64,000 nt of DNA from DATCMH01 sp036563505 (GCA_036563505.1 DATCMH010000010.1:1-64000); one strand, 5' to 3'; shown: positions 54,480 through 63,132, counted from the first letter of the stretch. The notes: generated by a model from the sequence alone, not told the origin. Program-made: numbers and translations.

Positions 54480-55660
54480 GGCGTTCTCTCGATCGAGGGT
54501 TGGGGAGCACGTGCGGAAAAAGCCGACGCGAGCGCGCGCCGAACCTGGGCGGTGCGGTCCTCAGTCAGGCGGGCGAAAAGGTCGGCGGCGAGGAGCGCGG
54601 CGGCAACGAGTGCGGTCCACGTGATGTAGGCCGGAGTGCCCGGCTGCTGCAGTTCGCCCGCGCCGCCGAGGCGCTGGATGAGGGCGCCCGCCAGGAGCGC
54701 CACCGGCAGGTGCGTCAGGTAGAGCGAGAAGGAGAAGCCGGCACCGCGCCGAACGGCGGCGTTGTCGAAGATCCGCGCACCCGTGATCGCCCGGCAAGCG
54801 ACGGCGAGAGCGAGGCCTGCGGCGACCAGCGTGCTCGTGAGCGGAACGGGCAGGACGGACAAACGAGAGAGGACGAGCCCCGCGGCGCAGACCCCGAGCC
54901 CGGCCAAGCCTACGAACAGAGGCACGCCCCCCGCCGCAGCGAGCCGGGAGGCGGCGGCGCCCATCAGCCAGAAGGCGAAGAATAGGGCGAGCGAGATCGG
55001 ATCGAGCGCTCCCAAGGCAGCGATGATCGCAGCAGCAAGGAAAAGGGTTACCGAGCCTAGTCGTTCGCCGCGGCCAAAGATCGCCGCGAAAAGGGCGGGC
55101 GCCGCCAGATAGTAGGCCCATTCGTAGCCGAGCGACCACAGTGGCGGATTGGCTCCCCAGGGCGCGCAGGCGACCCCGGGCAGGCTCAGGAGATGGCAGG
55201 GAATCTGACCGAGGCTCCAGCCGTCGTGAATGGCCGTTCCGGGCGGTAGCGGGCGCAGGCCGAAAAGACGCGTATCGGAAAGGAAAGTCCGACCGAGGAC
55301 GGTCACGAGGAAGGTAAGGACCAGCGCCGGCAGGAGCACGAGGTAGATCCGCACGAAGCGGTTGAGGAGGTAGCGCGACAGGTCGAAGCCTCCGCGCGCC
55401 TTGCCTGTCCAGACCCCGCCGCCGATGAGGAAGCCGCTCACCACGAAGAACAGCATCACCGCTTCGTAGTGCAGCCCCGTCACGAGATAGAAGGCGCGCG
55501 TGAGCAGGCCGGGCTCGGGCACGTCGCGGATGCTCACGAAGACGAAGCTGCGCGCGTGGCCGAAGAGCACGAGCAGAGCCGCCCCGAAGCGGACGAGGTC
55601 GAGGAAAGGCCAATGGTCGGGAGCGCTGTCCTGGCCCGGGATCTCAGCACGCTGAGGCAT
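54476..55660 (-). CDS. Acyltransferase 3 family membrane protein (second)
   Basis: A 394-residue membrane protein with about ten helices. The family marks are FLDLVRFGAALLVLFGHARSF, VMLFFVVSGFLIGGGVW with RFVRIYLVLLP, and PPLWSLGYEWAYYLAAP. It is a distant paralogue of the gene at 33934-35022. A GNAT acetyltransferase is coupled directly downstream. It probably O-acylates an exported glycan or lipid; the acceptor is unknown. Confidence 0.87.
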   Translation of the reverse strand: MPQRAEIPGQDSAPDHWPFLDLVRFGAALLVLFGHARSFVFVSIRDVPEPGLLTRAFYLVTGLHYEAVMLFFVVSGFLIGGGVWTGKARGGFDLSRYLLNRFVRIYLVLLPALVLTFLVTVLGRTFLSDTRLFGLRPLPPGTAIHDGWSLGQIPCHLLSLPGVACAPWGANPPLWSLGYEWAYYLAAPALFAAIFGRGERLGSVTLFLAAAIIAALGALDPISLALFFAFWLMGAAASRLAAAGGVPLFVGLAGLGVCAAGLVLSRLSVLPVPLTSTLVAAGLALAVACRAITGARIFDNAAVRRGAGFSFSLYLTHLPVALLAGALIQRLGGAGELQQPGTPAYITWTALVAAALLAADLFARLTEDRTAQVRRALASAFSARAPQPSIERTP

Positions 55661-55843
55661 GGGTCGGGGTTAGCCCAAGCCGGGCGGACAGGCTAGCGCG
55701 CCGCACGGGCTGGGATGGCCGAGGTTGCGCCCTCGCCCTATCCTCGATGTCTGGGTCTGACAGACGGGTGGCGATCAGGCTGACGGCAGGTAAAGCAGCA
55801 CCTGATGTCGGCCCGAGCCGCGGCTCGAGCGAGGCACGCCGGA

Positions 55844-56548
55844 ATGCGCCAGTTTCGATCGATGATCACCGCAGCAACATGGCTGACGCTGACGGTCTCT
55901 GGAGCTTTGGCTGCTCCGCCCGACACGGCTATCGTCGGTGAGTTCCGCATCGATCGGGCCGAGGTCACCGTCGGCGCGTTCCGCCGCTTCGCCGAGGGCG
56001 CCGGGTTGCGCACCGTGGCCGAGCGCGAGGGCGGAGGCTTCGAGTACGAGGGCGGCTGGCGGCGTCGTGCCGGCTGGACCTACCTGCGGCCCTACGGCGA
56101 CGCCGACGCGACAACGGACGAACCAGCCGTTCACGTGACCTGGTCGGAGGCCTCAACTTACTGCGCCTCACTTGGAGGCCGCCTGCCCACGGCAGCCGAG
56201 TGGCGACGGGCGGCTTACACGGAAGGTCGCGAAACGCCGCCGGCCGGGCTCCAGACAGCTCGAACCTACCCCTATCCGAGCGGCGAGCGGCCGGACGGCA
56301 TGTGGATCACGACCGCGGGCGCGCGACGCCATCGGACCGTCGGGGCGGAACCGCCCGGCGTGAACGGATTGCACGACATGGGCGGCAATGTCTGGGAATG
56401 GCTCGCCGACCGTCGGGGAGCCGAGGCGCTGACGGCCGGCGGCTCCTGGTGGTACGGAGCTGCGCAGACGAAAGCCGACGGGCTGCAATGGAAAGACGCG
56501 GGGTTCTACGCCGTCTATATCGGCTTTCGCTGCGTCTACGACCGCTAG
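55844..56548 (+). CDS. SUMF1/FGE-domain secreted protein
   Basis: A 234-residue protein with a signal peptide (about residues 7-24, cleaved near ALAAPP). The formylglycine-generating-enzyme sulfatase-modifying fold is visible: EVTVGAFRRFAEG, VHVTWSEASTYCASLGGRLPTAAEW, GLHDMGGNVWEWLAD, GGSWWYGA and IGFRCVYD. Copper-ligand cysteines of true FGE in the SYCYRYRC-like region are replaced by WWYGAAQTKADG, so it is not expected to activate sulfatases. No sulfatase gene is nearby. ATG 55844 is chosen; 55862 would also leave the signal peptide intact. Confidence 0.82.
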   Translation: MRQFRSMITAATWLTLTVSGALAAPPDTAIVGEFRIDRAEVTVGAFRRFAEGAGLRTVAEREGGGFEYEGGWRRRAGWTYLRPYGDADATTDEPAVHVTWSEASTYCASLGGRLPTAAEWRRAAYTEGRETPPAGLQTARTYPYPSGERPDGMWITTAGARRHRTVGAEPPGVNGLHDMGGNVWEWLADRRGAEALTAGGSWWYGAAQTKADGLQWKDAGFYAVYIGFRCVYDR

Positions 56549-56625
56549 TCCTCGGACCAAGGCTAGCTCGCCCGCCGCGATCCGGCCGGGGATGGCGTCT
56601 TCTCGACTCCTGGCGAGCGGGCCCG

Positions 56626-58098
56626 CTACTCGATCCCGAGCTTCGCCTTCAGGAGCGCGTTCACGGCGGCAGGATTGGCCTTACCGCCCGTCGCTTTCAT
56701 CGTCTGGCCGACGAACCACCCGAGCAGGGTCGGCTTCGCCTTGGCCTGCTCCACCTTGTCGGGGTTGGCCGCAATGATCTCGTCCACGGCCTTCTCGATC
56801 GCGCCCGTGTCGGTGACCTGGCGCATGCCGCGCGCTTCAACGATCTGGCGCGGGTCGCCGCCCTCGCTCCAGACGATCTCGAAGACGTCCTTCGCGATCT
56901 TGCCCGAAATCGTGCCCTCGCCGATGAGGTCGATGACGGCGCCAAGCTGATCGGCGCTGACGGGCGTCTCGTCGACCCCCTTCCCCTCCTTGTTGAGGCG
57001 TCCGAAGAGCTCGTTGATGACCCAGTTCGCCGCGGTCTTGCCGTCCCGGCCCTTGGCCACCGCCTCGAAGAAGTCGGCCGAGGCCCGCTCAGCCACCAGC
57101 ACGCCGGCGTCGTAGGCGCTCAGGCCGTAATCCTTCACGAAGCGCGCCTTCTTGGCGTCGGGCAGCTCCGGCAGTCCTTCGGCGAGCGCGTCGACGTAGG
57201 CCTGATCGAACTCAAGCGGCAGGAGGTCCGGGTCGGGGAAATAGCGGTAGTCGTGCGCCTCTTCCTTGGAGCGCATGGAGCGGGTCTCGCCCTTGCCGGG
57301 GTCGAAGAGGCGGGTCTCCTGGTCGATCGTGCCGCCGTCCTCCAGGATCTCGATCTGGCGCCGCGCCTCGACCTCGATGGCCTGACCGATGAAGCGGATC
57401 GAGTTGACGTTCTTGATCTCGCACCGCGTGCCGAGCGGCTCGCCGGGGCGGCGCACCGACACGTTCACGTCGGCGCGAAGGTTGCCCTTCTCCATGTCGC
57501 CGTCGCAGGTGCCGAGGTAGCGCAGGATCGTGCGCAGCTTCGTGACGTAGGCCTTGGCCTCCTCCGACGAGCGCAGATCCGGCTTGGAGACGATCTCCAT
57601 CAGCGCCACGCCCGAGCGGTTCAGGTCGACCATGCTCATGGACGGGTGCAAGTCGTGGATCGACTTGCCCGCATCCTGCTCCAGGTGCAGCCGCTCGATG
57701 CGCACCGTGATGCTCTCGCCGTCGGGCAGGTCGACCAGCACCTCGCCCTCGCCGACGATCGGGCTCTTGTACTGGCTGATCTGGTAGCCCTGCGGCAGGT
57801 CCGGGTAGAAGTAGTTCTTGCGGTCAAACACCGAGCGCAGGTTAATCTCGGCCTTCAACCCGAGCCCGGTGCGAACCGCCTGCCGGACGCATGCCTCGTT
57901 GATGACCGGCAGCATGCCGGGCATCGCCGCGTCGACGAGGGAGACATGACTGTTCGGCTCGGCCCCGAAGGCGGTGGCTGCGCCCGAGAAGAGCTTCGCC
58001 TCCGTCGTGACCTGGGCATGGATCTCCATGCCCACGATCACCTCCCACGGGCCGGTCGCGCCCTGGATCAGCTTCTTCGGTGCAACAGCTACGTTCAT
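56626..58098 (-). CDS. gatB: Asp/Glu-tRNA amidotransferase subunit B
   Basis: A 490-residue GatB, which binds Asp- or Glu-tRNA and activates the misacylated residue in GatCAB. Marks are WEVIVGMEIHAQVTTEAKLFSGA, NSHVSLVDAAMPGMLPVIN, RSVFDRKNYFYPDLPQGYQISQY, and the C-terminal YqeY-like tail GWFVGQTMKATGGKANPA. It is the third GatCAB gene, separated from gatA by two small genes. A TTGACC-N18-TACTGC promoter is possible upstream. Confidence 0.95.
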   Translation of the reverse strand: MNVAVAPKKLIQGATGPWEVIVGMEIHAQVTTEAKLFSGAATAFGAEPNSHVSLVDAAMPGMLPVINEACVRQAVRTGLGLKAEINLRSVFDRKNYFYPDLPQGYQISQYKSPIVGEGEVLVDLPDGESITVRIERLHLEQDAGKSIHDLHPSMSMVDLNRSGVALMEIVSKPDLRSSEEAKAYVTKLRTILRYLGTCDGDMEKGNLRADVNVSVRRPGEPLGTRCEIKNVNSIRFIGQAIEVEARRQIEILEDGGTIDQETRLFDPGKGETRSMRSKEEAHDYRYFPDPDLLPLEFDQAYVDALAEGLPELPDAKKARFVKDYGLSAYDAGVLVAERASADFFEAVAKGRDGKTAANWVINELFGRLNKEGKGVDETPVSADQLGAVIDLIGEGTISGKIAKDVFEIVWSEGGDPRQIVEARGMRQVTDTGAIEKAVDEIIAANPDKVEQAKAKPTLLGWFVGQTMKATGGKANPAAVNALLKAKLGIE

Positions 58099-58127
58099 GG
58101 TCGGTCCGACGCCTGACGGGATGGAGG

Positions 58128-58157
58128 GCAGTACGGCCGGAGCTTCGACGCGGTCAA
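58128..58157 (-). promoter_or_regulatory. Candidate gatB promoter
   Basis: On the minus strand, TTGACC (58152-58157), 18 bases and TACTGC (58128-58133), about 30 bases before the gatB start. Confidence 0.4.
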
Positions 58158-58293
58158 GAGCGCTCGCGCGGAGCAGGCCGCGATCAGCCCTCGAGGCATG
58201 CGCAGGGCAGAGACATGCCTTGAGTCTAAAGGCGTGAAACTCTCACCCCGATGCGGCGTTGAGATGCAGGACGTTCAGTATCGGAGCGTAGTT

Positions 58294-58590
58294 ATGGACC
58301 TTGATCGTGACAACAACGTCACCGACACGAACTCTCGCGTCTACGAGAACAGTCGGGGCGGTTCGAATTTCCTTGCCTATCTGATCGGCGGTCTCGTGAT
58401 CGCCGTCGGCCTTCTGGCCTTCCTGTTCTACGACGGCGGCAGCCGGGACGTGAGCACGACCGGCTCGACTGCGCCGCGCGTCGAGACGCCGGCTTCCCCG
58501 AACACCGGCTCGACGGCCGCACCGAGCTCGCCCGGCTCGATGGGAACTCCGGCGCCGGCCGGCGCGCCCGCGGCTCCGGCCCGGCCGTAA
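58294..58590 (+). CDS. Small single-pass membrane protein, unknown
   Basis: A 98-residue protein: about 28 polar residues, one membrane helix (NFLAYLIGGLVIAVGLLAFLFY), and a Ser/Thr/Pro/Ala-rich tail. The ATG at 58294 has a GGAG upstream; longer in-frame starts lack support. It lies between gatB and gatA on the opposite strand and ends in an intrinsic terminator. No family is recognised. Confidence 0.6.
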   Translation: MDLDRDNNVTDTNSRVYENSRGGSNFLAYLIGGLVIAVGLLAFLFYDGGSRDVSTTGSTAPRVETPASPNTGSTAAPSSPGSMGTPAPAGAPAAPARP

Positions 58591-58615
58591 CGGTCGTTCA
58601 CAACTCAATATGGAG

Positions 58616-58641
58616 AGGCCCGGCCAAGTGCCGGGCCTTTT
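58616..58641 (+). terminator. Intrinsic terminator
   Basis: GGCCCGG/CCGGGCC stem with a 7-base loop, then TTTTC, ending where the convergent small membrane gene stops. Confidence 0.8.
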
Positions 58642-58940
58642 CACTTACCCCGCTTCAACAGCCGGCCGAGACCGTAGCCGAGAAGGGCCCAGAGAAAGGC
58701 TGAGACGGCCCGCACCGGAACGAGAGTCGGCAATTCGCGCCCGACGGGCGCCGGCCACGGCAGACCGACCCGCGTCGCGAGCCAGGCGACGAGCAGCGAG
58801 AGGCCGAGCGCGGCGATCGCGGCGATGAACACCTTGCCGAACTGGTCGGCCTTGGCGCCGAGCACGACGGCGATGATCACGAGCGCGGGGTCGACCGTCG
58901 CCAGGATCCACGTCGCGAAGGGGACGAAGGGGGTTTCCAC
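58641..58940 (-). CDS. Small membrane protein downstream of gatA
   Basis: A 99-residue protein with about three hydrophobic segments (residues 10-28, 38-58 and 76-94) and a basic C-terminus GRLLKRGK. It starts six bases after gatA on the same strand, so it is likely part of the gatCA operon. The function is unknown. Confidence 0.6.
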   Translation of the reverse strand: METPFVPFATWILATVDPALVIIAVVLGAKADQFGKVFIAAIAALGLSLLVAWLATRVGLPWPAPVGRELPTLVPVRAVSAFLWALLGYGLGRLLKRGK

Positions 58941-58946
58941 GAACGG

Positions 58947-60461
58947 TCAGGCCCACCAGCGCTCGGGCAAGGTCATGCGGCCCGCGGCGTCCTCGATCAC
59001 CTGCCCGGCTGCGAAGAGCGTCTCCTCGTCGAAGGCGCGGCCGATGAGCTGGAGGCCCAAGGGCAGGCCCTGCGAATCGAGGCCCGCCGGAACGGCGATG
59101 CCAGGCAAGCCCGCCATGTTCACCGTCACCGTGAAAATATCGTTGAGGTACATCTCCACCGGGTCCGCGGCCCCCTTCTCGCCGATGCCGAAGGCGGCGG
59201 ACGGCGTCGCGGGCGTGAGGATCGCATCGACGCCCTGAGCATAGACCTCCTCGAAGTCGCGCTTGATCAGGGTGCGCAGCTTCTGGGCGCGCACGTAGTA
59301 GGCATCATAATAGCCCGCCGAGAGCACATAGGTGCCGATCATGATGCGCCGTTTCACCTCGCGGCCGAAGCCGGCGGCGCGGGTGCGCTCATACATTTCG
59401 GCGATGTCGCGGCCGGGCACGCGCAGGCCGTAGCGCACCCCGTCGTAGCGGGCGAGGTTCGAGGAGGCCTCCGCCGGCGCGACGATGTAGTAGGCCGGGA
59501 GCGCATATTTAGTGTGCGGCAGCGAGACCTCGACGATCTCTGCCCCGGCCGCCTTCAGCCACTCCGTGCCCTGCTGCCAGAGGCGCTCGATCTCCGGCGA
59601 CATTCCATCCATGCGGTATTCGCGCGGGATGCCGATCTTGAGCCCCTTCACACCGCGGCCGACCGCTGCCTCGTAATCCGGAACCGGAAGATCGGCGCAG
59701 GTCGTGTCCTTCGGGTCGGGGCCGGCCATGGAGCGCAGCAGGATCGCGGCGTCCCGCACGGTGCGGGCAATCGGCCCGGCCTGATCGAGGGACGAGGCGA
59801 AGGCGACGATGCCCCAGCGCGAGCAGCGGCCGTAAGTCGGCTTGATGCCGACCGTGCCGGTGAAGGCCGCAGGCTGCCGGATGGAACCGCCCGTGTCGGT
59901 GGCCGTCGCGCCGAGGCAGAGCCGCGCGGCGACGGCGGACGCCGAGCCGCCGGATGAGCCGCCCGGCACGAGATGCTGCCCTTCGATCGCCCCCGCCGAC
60001 CCGGCGCCCACGTTCGAGCCCTGGCGCCGCCACGGCGAGACCACCGGCCCGAAGGCGCTCGTCTCGTTCGAGGAGCCCATGGCGAACTCGTCGAGGTTGA
60101 GCTTGCCGAGCATCACGGCGCCATCGCGCCAGAGATTGTGCGTGACGCTCGATTCGTAAGGAGGTTCGAAGCCGCGCAGGATGTTCGAGCCCGCCGTCGT
60201 GGTCACGCCGTGAGTGCAGAACAGGTCCTTGATGCCGAGCGGCAAACCCTCGAGCGGGCGCGCCTCGCCCTTGCTGAGCTTGGCATCGGCCACGTCCGCC
60301 ATCGCAAGCGCCCGGTCGGGAGTTTCGATGAGGTAGGCGTTGAGCGCCCGCGCCTGCTCGATCGCGGCGATATGGGCCTGCGTGATCTCGCGGGCGGAGA
60401 AGCGGTTGGCTCTCAAGCCGTCGCGCGCGTCGGCGAGGGTGAGATCGGTCAGTTCGGTCAC
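58947..60461 (-). CDS. gatA: Asp/Glu-tRNA amidotransferase subunit A
   Basis: A 504-residue amidase-signature subunit that releases ammonia from glutamine for GatB. The Ser-cisSer-Lys triad can be placed in LGIKDLFCTHGV (Lys), TDTGGSIRQPAAF (cis-Ser) and PGGSSGGSASAVAARL (flexible serines). The length is normal. It lies 74 bases downstream of gatC on the same strand. Confidence 0.96.
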   Translation of the reverse strand: MTELTDLTLADARDGLRANRFSAREITQAHIAAIEQARALNAYLIETPDRALAMADVADAKLSKGEARPLEGLPLGIKDLFCTHGVTTTAGSNILRGFEPPYESSVTHNLWRDGAVMLGKLNLDEFAMGSSNETSAFGPVVSPWRRQGSNVGAGSAGAIEGQHLVPGGSSGGSASAVAARLCLGATATDTGGSIRQPAAFTGTVGIKPTYGRCSRWGIVAFASSLDQAGPIARTVRDAAILLRSMAGPDPKDTTCADLPVPDYEAAVGRGVKGLKIGIPREYRMDGMSPEIERLWQQGTEWLKAAGAEIVEVSLPHTKYALPAYYIVAPAEASSNLARYDGVRYGLRVPGRDIAEMYERTRAAGFGREVKRRIMIGTYVLSAGYYDAYYVRAQKLRTLIKRDFEEVYAQGVDAILTPATPSAAFGIGEKGAADPVEMYLNDIFTVTVNMAGLPGIAVPAGLDSQGLPLGLQLIGRAFDEETLFAAGQVIEDAAGRMTLPERWWA

Positions 60462-60535
60462 GCTTGTTCCTCGCCGTTCCGGCGCTTCATCGGATTGGAT
60501 CGCACACGGCCGCGACGCGGCCGCCTCTGCCCAGT

Positions 60536-60823
60536 CTACTCGACCACCTTCGGGACCATGAAGAAGTGGTCCTCGGCCGCAGGGGCGTTGCGGGTGATCT
60601 GGTCGGGGTAACCGCCGTCGGTCACGCCATCCTGGCGCTTCCTCATGGCCATCGGCGTCACGGACGTCATCGGCTCGACGCCCTCGACGTCGACCTCGTT
60701 GAGCTGCTCGACGAAGGCGAGGATCGCGTTGATCTCGCCTTGCAGGTGAGGCACGTCCTCGTCCGTGACCGCGATGCGCGCGAGCCGCGCGATGCGCCGA
60801 ACCGTGTCCTGATCGACCGACAT
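60536..60823 (-). CDS. gatC: Asp/Glu-tRNA amidotransferase subunit C
   Basis: A 95-residue GatC, a small belt that stabilises the GatA-GatB pair. Marks are VRRIARLARIAV, an LQGEINAILAFVEQLNEVDV helix and the C-terminal NAPAAEDHFFMVPKVVE. The ATG at 60823 (MSVDQDTV) follows a GAGG site; longer starts reach 60889 but overlap the promoter. Confidence 0.94.
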   Translation of the reverse strand: MSVDQDTVRRIARLARIAVTDEDVPHLQGEINAILAFVEQLNEVDVEGVEPMTSVTPMAMRKRQDGVTDGGYPDQITRNAPAAEDHFFMVPKVVE

Positions 60824-60856
60824 ACCCTCGTCCGCAAAAGCCGCTGAGAAGCTGGG

Positions 60857-60886
60857 GCTATAGCACCCGGTCTTTCCGGGCGGCAA
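60857..60886 (-). promoter_or_regulatory. gatC-gatA promoter
   Basis: On the minus strand, TTGCCG (60881-60886), 18 bases and TATAGC (60857-60862), about 35 bases before the gatC start. A CCCGG/CCGGG inverted repeat lies in the spacer. Confidence 0.5.
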
Positions 60887-60905
60887 CAACCGCCCCGGTT
60901 TCTCG

Positions 60906-61340
60906 TCAGGCGAGCCGGTGCTGCGGGTTGTCCGGGACGGGGACCGTGATGACCGTGGCCCACTGATCGCGGCGCAGGGCGATGTTCCAGCCGATGGCGA
61001 GCGCCAGGAGGATGAGGAGCACGATCCGCAGCCAGTTCGGGCGAGGACGGGGCGGCATGACCGCGACCGGGTCCTCCCCCACGACCTGCATTAGCGCCGC
61101 GGATTCGCCGGCCGGCACGATGTCGTCGTCCGGGATGCGAAGCGTTCTCGCGGGTGCGGACCGGCTTGGAAACGCGACGACGTTGTCCTGCCCGTCCCGA
61201 TCAGCGGCCGGGCCCGATTCCCGATCCGACAAAAATGTCCCGAGACCGCCCAGATCGACGGCCACCCAGCCGCCGGGGCCGAGGCGAGTCTCATCGACCG
61301 CGATGCCGTCCAGTCTCTCGAAACGCCGACCTTCGGCCAT
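60906..61340 (-). CDS. Single-pass membrane protein with CtrA-type upstream site
   Basis: A 144-residue protein with a long polar N-terminal part (containing IPDDDIVPAGES) and one C-terminal membrane helix (NWLRIVLLILLALAIGWNIAL), followed by a short basic tail. No family is recognised. The ATG at 61340 is taken as the start. A perfect TTAA-N7-TTAAC site lies 22-37 bases upstream, so control by the cell-cycle regulator CtrA is suggested. Confidence 0.6.
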   Translation of the reverse strand: MAEGRRFERLDGIAVDETRLGPGGWVAVDLGGLGTFLSDRESGPAADRDGQDNVVAFPSRSAPARTLRIPDDDIVPAGESAALMQVVGEDPVAVMPPRPRPNWLRIVLLILLALAIGWNIALRRDQWATVITVPVPDNPQHRLA

Positions 61341-61361
61341 CGCGGGCCCACCCACATAAGG

Positions 61362-61377
61362 TTAATGAAACCTTAAC
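61362..61377 (-). promoter_or_regulatory. CtrA-type binding site
   Basis: TTAA-N7-TTAAC on both strands (GTTAA...TTAAC palindrome), the alphaproteobacterial CtrA consensus, just upstream of the gene starting at 61340. A TTATGT may serve as its -10. Confidence 0.6.
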
Positions 61378-61445
61378 CGTGGGTATGACAGGCCCGTTCC
61401 GGCCCCGCTAGGCCGGGGCACGAATATGGTTAACGGCGCTCCCTA

Positions 61446-62144
61446 TCAGAGGCGAACGCCCACCGTCTTCGGTGGGACGATCACCTGCCGGCCGCTGCCG
61501 TCGAGCGCCGCCACGAATCGGTCGGCCGTCGGCTCGATGATCGGGAACGAGCCGTAGTGGCAGGGAATCACCGCTCGCGCCGGCACGAACCGGCGCACGG
61601 CCTCGGCGGCGATCTCCGGCCCCATGGTGAAGCGGTCGCCGATGGGCACCATCACTGCGTCAGGCCGGTGGATCTCAGCGATGAGCCCCATATCGCCGAA
61701 GATGTCCGTGTCGCCCATGTGCCAGACCGTCGGCTCCCCCTCCGCCCTGACGATGACGCCGTTGGCGCTGCCGAGCGGAAAGCCGACGCCCGCCTCCACG
61801 AGACCCGCCGAGTGATCCGCGCGCACCAGCGTCACGCTGAAGCCGTCCTGCTGGGTCGTGCCGCCGGTGTTCATGGGATCGAAGCTCTGGAGCCCCTTGC
61901 TCGCGAACCACATGCACAAATCGTAGTTGGTGACGACCTTCGCCCCGGTCTGGGCCGCGATCTCGACGGCATCCCCGACGTGGTCGCCGTGGCCGTGGGT
62001 GATCAGGATGTGAGTCGCGCCGGCGACCGCTTCGTCGCGGCTTCCCTCGAAGGCCGGATTGCCGGTGAAGAATGGATCGATGAGGACGACCTTGTCGCCG
62101 AAGTCGAGGCGGAAGGTGCTGTGGCCGAACCAGGTGATCTTCAT
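61446..62144 (-). CDS. UPF0173 metal-dependent hydrolase
   Basis: A 232-residue metallo-beta-lactamase-fold protein. The metal motif is ITHGHGDHVGDAVEIA (HxHxDH), with further ligands in RADHSAG, HMGDTDIFGD and IPCHYGSFP. It corresponds to the UPF0173 group, whose substrate is not settled. An 11-bp perfect hairpin holding the GGAGAG ribosome site lies just upstream of the ATG, so translation may be controlled. Confidence 0.88.
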   Translation of the reverse strand: MKITWFGHSTFRLDFGDKVVLIDPFFTGNPAFEGSRDEAVAGATHILITHGHGDHVGDAVEIAAQTGAKVVTNYDLCMWFASKGLQSFDPMNTGGTTQQDGFSVTLVRADHSAGLVEAGVGFPLGSANGVIVRAEGEPTVWHMGDTDIFGDMGLIAEIHRPDAVMVPIGDRFTMGPEIAAEAVRRFVPARAVIPCHYGSFPIIEPTADRFVAALDGSGRQVIVPPKTVGVRL

Positions 62145-62146
62145 GT

Positions 62147-62172
62147 CAGGCTCTCCGAAGGCGGAGAGCCTG
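62147..62172 (-). promoter_or_regulatory. 5' leader hairpin burying the ribosome site of the UPF0173 gene
   Basis: Perfect 11-bp stem CAGGCTCTCCG/CGGAGAGCCTG with a CCTT loop. The 3' arm contains GGAGAG, six bases before the ATG at 62144. Confidence 0.6.
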
Positions 62173-62273
62173 TCTTAGGGCAGCACTCGCCTGACGCCAT
62201 CCTCCCCCTCGCCCTTGCCACATCGGCTCCGACCGGGGAGAAGCGACGCTCGCCGAGGGAGCGCGTCGACATC

Positions 62274-62774
62274 ATGGACCGGGAGATTGCCGCGCGGGCG
62301 CTCATCCTCGACTTGCCGCGCGGGCAGCGGCTGCTTGGCCTCGACCTCGGCACCAAGACGATCGGGCTCGCCCTCTCCGATGTCGAGCGCCGCATCGCCA
62401 CCCCGCTCGAAACCCAGAAGCGCGTGAAGTTCACCCAGGACGCGGCCGCCCTTCGCGCGACGATCGAACGCTTCCAGGTGGGAGCCCTCGTCATCGGCTT
62501 GCCCCTCAACATGGACGGGACGGAGGGGCCCCGCGCACAGTCGACGCGCTCCTTTATCCGCAGCCTCGCCCCGATCGTGCCGCTCCCGATTCTGCCCTGG
62601 GACGAGCGCCTCAGCACGGCCGCCGTCACGCGAACGCTCCTCGAGGCCGACGCTTCCCGCCGGCGCCGCGCCGAGGTCGTGGACCAGCTCGCGGCAGCCT
62701 ACATCCTCCAGAGCTTCATCGACTGGGCGTGGGGCCAACTCGAGGAGGCCGCGTCCGGCGACGAGGAGCCCTGA
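62274..62774 (+). CDS. ruvX: Putative pre-16S rRNA nuclease (RuvX/YqgF)
   Basis: A 166-residue RNase H-fold nuclease of the YqgF family, which matures the 5' end of 16S rRNA. Marks are LLGLDLGTKTIGLALSD and VIGLPLNMDGTEGPRAQSTR, with the late acidic site LPWDERLSTAAV. The ATG at 62274 is the likely start, though the frame is open far upstream. It is divergent from the UPF0173 gene. Confidence 0.93.
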   Translation: MDREIAARALILDLPRGQRLLGLDLGTKTIGLALSDVERRIATPLETQKRVKFTQDAAALRATIERFQVGALVIGLPLNMDGTEGPRAQSTRSFIRSLAPIVPLPILPWDERLSTAAVTRTLLEADASRRRRAEVVDQLAAAYILQSFIDWAWGQLEEAASGDEEP

Positions 62775-62827
62775 CGAGGCCCGCCTCGCGGATGGAACGA
62801 ACCACAACCTTTTCGCGCGCACTTTCC

Positions 62828-62857
62828 TTGTGTGACTTCCGGTTGTGTTGGTAGAAC
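62828..62857 (+). promoter_or_regulatory. Weak candidate promoter
   Basis: TTGTGT, 18 bases and TAGAAC, 45 bases before the ATG of the small gene at 62903. Confidence 0.3.
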
Positions 62858-62902
62858 AGACCGTTGCTCGTTGTTCCTTCCCGTTAGCTCATTGTCGGCC
62901 TC

Positions 62903-63124
62903 ATGACCTCCAAGCCGCGCACCCCGCAGGCGAGTGCCTCCCCTGAAGCCGCGCCCGTTCCGCTCACGCCCGACGAAGCGGCGACTTACGTCGGCGGGAT
63001 CGCTCAGGAACTCGCCGTGATCGCCCGAGAGGCCAAGCTCGAGCTCCTGGCCTACCTTCTCGATCTCGTGCGCGAGGAGGCCCTCAACGAGAACAGCGCC
63101 GCCCGCCGGCCCACGAAGGGCTGA
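62903..63124 (+). CDS. Small acidic protein, unknown
   Basis: A 73-residue protein with a disordered Pro/Ala-rich N-terminus and one amphipathic helix (AATYVGGIAQELAVIAREAK). Its stop is eight bases from the convergent dprA stop. No family is recognised. Confidence 0.55.
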   Translation: MTSKPRTPQASASPEAAPVPLTPDEAATYVGGIAQELAVIAREAKLELLAYLLDLVREEALNENSAARRPTKG

Positions 63125-63132
63125 GCCGGACC

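Noticed and set aside
55844..56548. Active formylglycine-generating enzyme
   Set aside because: The catalytic cysteines are absent and no sulfatase is nearby.
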